Assembly (NCBI GenBank): GCA_040772545.1
Contig: JAXGXY010000006.1
Span: 1-64,000, forward strand
Direction of reading: 5' to 3'
Length of the DNA stretch: 64,000 nucleotides
DNA from: UBA1431 sp002329665
Lineage (GTDB): Bacteria; Bacillota; Clostridia; Christensenellales; UBA1431
The notes beneath the pieces were generated by a model. It ran no database searches, had not been told where the DNA came from, and worked only from the letters and a program-made list of their open reading frames with translations. The position numbers were made by a program, and so were the translations under genes. This document shows positions 61,383-64,000 of the stretch, piece by piece. The first letter of the stretch is position 1. Every line of letters begins with the position of its first letter.

Positions 61383-62803
61383 GTTCTCGTCCCTCCTGTA
61401 CTCGTCCCGCGCGGGCTGGGATCGACCGGATAACGGCCGCTGAAACACCCCAGGCAGTTCCCGGAGCATCCCTGGCCGCGTATGCTCTCCTCCAGCGCGT
61501 CCAGGCCTATGAAGGCGAGGCTGTCCGCGCCGATGGTCCTTTTGATGTATTCGCGGTCGTGCGCCCTGCAGACAAGGTGCGCCTCGTTGTGCGCGTCGAT
61601 GCCGTAGGGGCAGAAATGCACGACCGGCGGAGAGCTGATGCGCATATGCACCTCGCGCGCCCCCATGCGCTTGAGCATCCCCGTGATATACGCCGACGTA
61701 TTCCCGCGCACGATGGAATCGTCCACGAGGACGATGCGCTTGCCCTGTACGCTCGCACGCAGCGCGTTGAGCTTGATGCTCACGTTCATCGACCGCACCG
61801 TCTGGTCCGGCTCTATGAGCGCCCGGCCGATATATCGGTTCTTGCACAAAACGGCCCCGAAGGGGATGCCCGAGGCCTCGGCATACCCGAGCGCGGCGGG
61901 GATGGCCGAATCGGGCACGCCGGTGACCAGGTCGGCGTCGACCGGAAGGACGGACGCAAGGGCGCGCCCCGCGTCCATCCGCGCCCGATGCACGCTCACC
62001 CCGTCTATGACGCTGTCCGGGCGGGCGAAATAGACGTATTCGAACGCGCACATGCCGCCGCCCGGCCCGCGGACCTTGCGGCTGTACATGCCGGTTTTGT
62101 TCACGACCACGATTTCGCCCGGCTCTACGTCGCGTAAAAACCTCGCGCCCACGGCGTCGAGCGCGCAGCTCTCGGAAGCGAGGCAATACCCGTCGTCCAG
62201 CGCGCCGATGCACAGCGGGCTGATGCCGTACGGGTCGCGCACGCCCACCAGTGCGTCCGGCGTGAGGATCGTCAGCGCGAACGCGCCGCTCAGCCGTTTC
62301 ACGGTGCTTTCCACGGCCTGCCCGATGTCCCTTACAAGGCCCATGTTCCGCGCGATCATGCCGGCGATCGGCTCGGCATCTACCGAGGTCTGGAACACCG
62401 CCCCCGAGTCCTCCATCTCCCGGCGCAGGGCGGAGGCGTTGAGGAGCTTCCCGTTGTGCGCGACGCCGATCCTGCCCAACCGGTGCGTCACGACGAAAGG
62501 CTGCGTGTTGGCCGCGTGCGCCTCGCTGTCCGGGCAGTAGCGCACGTGCCCGATGCCCGCCTGCCCGCCCGAAAGGGCGTCGAAAGCCGAATCGTCGTGG
62601 AACACCTCGGTCAGAAGGCCTGTGTCTTTTTTGTAACGGATGTCGTCCCCGTCCCCGACCGCGATACCGGCGCCCTGCTGTCCCCGGTGCTGGAGCGCGT
62701 AGAGCGCGATATAACAGACTCTTTCGGGGTGAGCCACCCCGAAAACGCCGAACACGCCGCACGCATGGCCGGGCCCCGGTGCGGCACCTATTCCGTTGGT
62801 CAT
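61379..62803 (-). CDS. purF: Amidophosphoribosyltransferase
   Basis: A 474-residue glutamine-using enzyme that commits to purine synthesis. A 14-residue propeptide precedes Cys15 (HACGVFGVFG), the expected nucleophile after cleavage. The PRPP motif is IVLVDDSIVRGNT. C-terminal cysteines (GCSGNCLGCFSG) fit the Fe-S-containing type. Overlaps purE by 4 bases. Confidence 0.96.
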   Translation of the reverse strand: MTNGIGAAPGPGHACGVFGVFGVAHPERVCYIALYALQHRGQQGAGIAVGDGDDIRYKKDTGLLTEVFHDDSAFDALSGGQAGIGHVRYCPDSEAHAANTQPFVVTHRLGRIGVAHNGKLLNASALRREMEDSGAVFQTSVDAEPIAGMIARNMGLVRDIGQAVESTVKRLSGAFALTILTPDALVGVRDPYGISPLCIGALDDGYCLASESCALDAVGARFLRDVEPGEIVVVNKTGMYSRKVRGPGGGMCAFEYVYFARPDSVIDGVSVHRARMDAGRALASVLPVDADLVTGVPDSAIPAALGYAEASGIPFGAVLCKNRYIGRALIEPDQTVRSMNVSIKLNALRASVQGKRIVLVDDSIVRGNTSAYITGMLKRMGAREVHMRISSPPVVHFCPYGIDAHNEAHLVCRAHDREYIKRTIGADSLAFIGLDALEESIRGQGCSGNCLGCFSGRYPVDPSPRGTSTGGTRT

Positions 62804-63297
62804 ATTTTAGCTACCTCTTCCTGAAGGGCAGCGTCTTTGTCCATCACGCCCGAAGCCATCTCCCGCTTGTAATCGAGGAGCTTATCGTAGAGTCCGCCGT
62901 AGCGGAGCGAAAGCATCTGCACAGCCAGCAGCGCGGCGTTCGCCGCCCCGTTGATGGCCACGGTGGCCACGGGGACCCCATCCGGCATCTGGACGGTGGA
63001 CAGCAGCGAATCCAGCCCGTCGAGGGTTGACGACTTGACGGGCAGGCCGATCACCGGCAGCGCCGTATGCGCGGCCAGCACCCCGGCCAGATGCGCGGCT
63101 TTCCCTGCCGCCGCAATGATCACTTCCGTGCCGGCTCCGGCGGCGCCCTCGGCGAATTCGGCGGCGCGCCGCGGCGTGCGGTGCGCCGAGATCACGCGGA
63201 CCTCCACATCGACACCGAACCGCCTGAGCGTTTCGACCGCTCCCTTCACCACGGGATAATCGCTGTCGCTCCCCATGACTATCGCAACTTTAGGCAT
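62800..63297 (-). CDS. purE: N5-carboxyaminoimidazole ribonucleotide mutase
   Basis: A 165-residue class I PurE. The phosphate loop is IVMGSDSDYPVVKGA, followed by ISAHRTPRRAAEFA and IAAAGKAAHLAGVLAAHT. First gene of the pur operon, with GGGAGG before the ATG. No purK is seen next to it. Confidence 0.96.
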   Translation of the reverse strand: MPKVAIVMGSDSDYPVVKGAVETLRRFGVDVEVRVISAHRTPRRAAEFAEGAAGAGTEVIIAAAGKAAHLAGVLAAHTALPVIGLPVKSSTLDGLDSLLSTVQMPDGVPVATVAINGAANAALLAVQMLSLRYGGLYDKLLDYKREMASGVMDKDAALQEEVAKI

Positions 63298-63346
63298 GTC
63301 CTCTGTCCTCCCAAAACTTGCACGGCCTGTTCAGCCGCACAGTATC

Positions 63347-63375
63347 ATACTAGCAAGCGGCACGCCCGATGTCAA
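63347..63375 (-). promoter_or_regulatory. Promoter of the pur operon
   Basis: TTGACA (63370-63375), 17-base spacer, TAGTAT (63347-63352), about 50 bases before purE. I see no purine riboswitch in the leader. Confidence 0.8.
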
Positions 63376-63590
63376 TACGGGCGGTGCCTAAGGCCCGTTA
63401 TTATCGCGGTTTGGTGCCATTTATCCATTATCCTTCGCCAAACGGCGCAAAATAATGGCCAGGTCCGTGGCGAACCTGCGGTTTGCCCGGTTTCCCGGCT
63501 GAATTGGGCTGAATGCTTGTTGGATTGCGATGCTCCAAGCCTCCGTGGGAGGGCTTAATATGGTTCGAAGCTACCGGCTGCGCCGGCACG

Positions 63591-64000
63591 CTATCTTACC
63601 CTGTAGTTGGGCGCCTCCTTCGTGATGAAGATGTCGTGGGGATGGCTTTCCTGAAGCCCCGCGCTGGTGATCCGCATGAACCTGGTTTCGCGCCTGAGCG
63701 CGTCGATGGTGGGCGTGCCGCAGGACCCCATGCCCGAGCGCAGGCCGCCCATGAGCTGGAAAACGGTGTCGGCCAGCGGGCCCTTGTAGGGAACGCGCCC
63801 CTCGACGCCCTCGGGCACCAGCTTCTGCGCGTCCTCCTGGAAATATCTGTCCGAGCTTCCCTTGGCCATCGCGGCCAGCGACCCCATGCCGCGGTATACC
63901 TTGAAACTCCTGCCCTGGTAGATCTCAGTCTCGCCGGGGCTCTCCTCGCAGCCCGCGAAGATAGAGCCGATCATCACGGCGTTCGCGCCCGCCGCCAGCG
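63591..64000 (-). CDS. guaB: IMP dehydrogenase, C-terminal part (truncated by window edge)
   Basis: The last 136 residues of GuaB: AAGANAVMIGSIFAGCEE, the IMP loop KVYRGMGSLAAM, the flap RYFQ and EGRVPYKGPLADTV, then IDALRRETRFMRITSAG. It oxidises IMP to XMP on the guanine route. Stop at 63591; it lies about 290 bases upstream of purE on the same strand and likely has its own promoter beyond the edge. Confidence 0.95.
   Translation of the reverse strand, partial: LAAGANAVMIGSIFAGCEESPGETEIYQGRSFKVYRGMGSLAAMAKGSSDRYFQEDAQKLVPEGVEGRVPYKGPLADTVFQLMGGLRSGMGSCGTPTIDALRRETRFMRITSAGLQESHPHDIFITKEAPNYRVR

Noticed and set aside
61383..62762. Upstream extension of the purM frame
   Set aside because: The stretch is the purF gene in another frame; purM has its own start with GGAGGG at 61382.
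63298..63590. Purine riboswitch before purE
   Set aside because: No conserved three-way junction core was found; only a normal promoter is visible.

Overview
The window looks like a chromosomal segment of a high-G+C anaerobic member of the Bacillota, most likely class Clostridia. This is inferred from gene content: a T-box leader, a lysine riboswitch, two cobalamin riboswitches with intrinsic terminators, a Firmicutes-style propanediol (pdu) microcompartment locus with EutJ and flavoprotein accessories, a stand-alone [FeFe]-hydrogenase-like protein, and strong AGGAGG ribosome binding sites. No species is claimed.

Layout. 1-3.9 kb: a truncated amidohydrolase, then an ABC transporter of the TrpXYZ type behind a T-box leader with a consensus promoter. 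4-8 kb: zinc alcohol dehydrogenase, FGGY sugar kinase, and a duplicated P-loop ATPase whose first P-loop is lost. 8.2-12.8 kb: small redox and stress genes (OsmC, NimA-like flavin protein, [FeFe]-hydrogenase homologue, cold-shock protein, flavodoxin, cupin). 12.9-27.4 kb: a large minus-strand pdu operon, in transcription order pduA-B-C-D-E-G-H, a BMC protein with a repeat tail, pduL, eutJ, a flavoprotein, pduN-O-P-S-T and a GrpU-like shell protein. 27.6-29.9 kb: a divergent two-component system (PocR-domain histidine kinase and AraC-type response regulator). 30.2-33.6 kb: a B12 uptake operon btuF-C-D behind one cobalamin riboswitch, plus a second, orphan cobalamin riboswitch pointing antisense into the 3' end of the response-regulator gene. 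33.6-35.7 kb: mtnK-pduU-pduV (pduV frameshifted). 35.9-45.2 kb: an accessory stretch with decayed genes, an ADP-ribosylglycohydrolase, a DUF2779 nuclease-like protein, a WYL regulator, a small phosphatase and AT-rich gaps. 45.2-51.8 kb: two tRNAs, an HD/HEAT/TPR operon, hslO, a methyltransferase and an M20 peptidase. 52-55.5 kb: lysine riboswitch with asd-dapA-dapB, the last carrying a fused ACT region. 55.6-56.8 kb: paired lipoproteins. 56.9-63.3 kb: purE-F-M-N-H-D. 63.6 kb to the edge: guaB C-terminus.

How it works together. The B12-dependent diol dehydratase (PduCDE), its reactivase (PduGH), PduP, PduL, the cobalamin recycling proteins (PduO, PduS) and shell proteins form a propanediol-degrading organelle. 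B12 import is encoded next door. The sensor kinase and regulator probably switch on the locus, and the orphan riboswitch could add B12 sensing through an antisense RNA, as reported for pocR in Listeria. No pduQ, pduW or pduF is seen in the cluster, so those steps must be encoded elsewhere or be absent.
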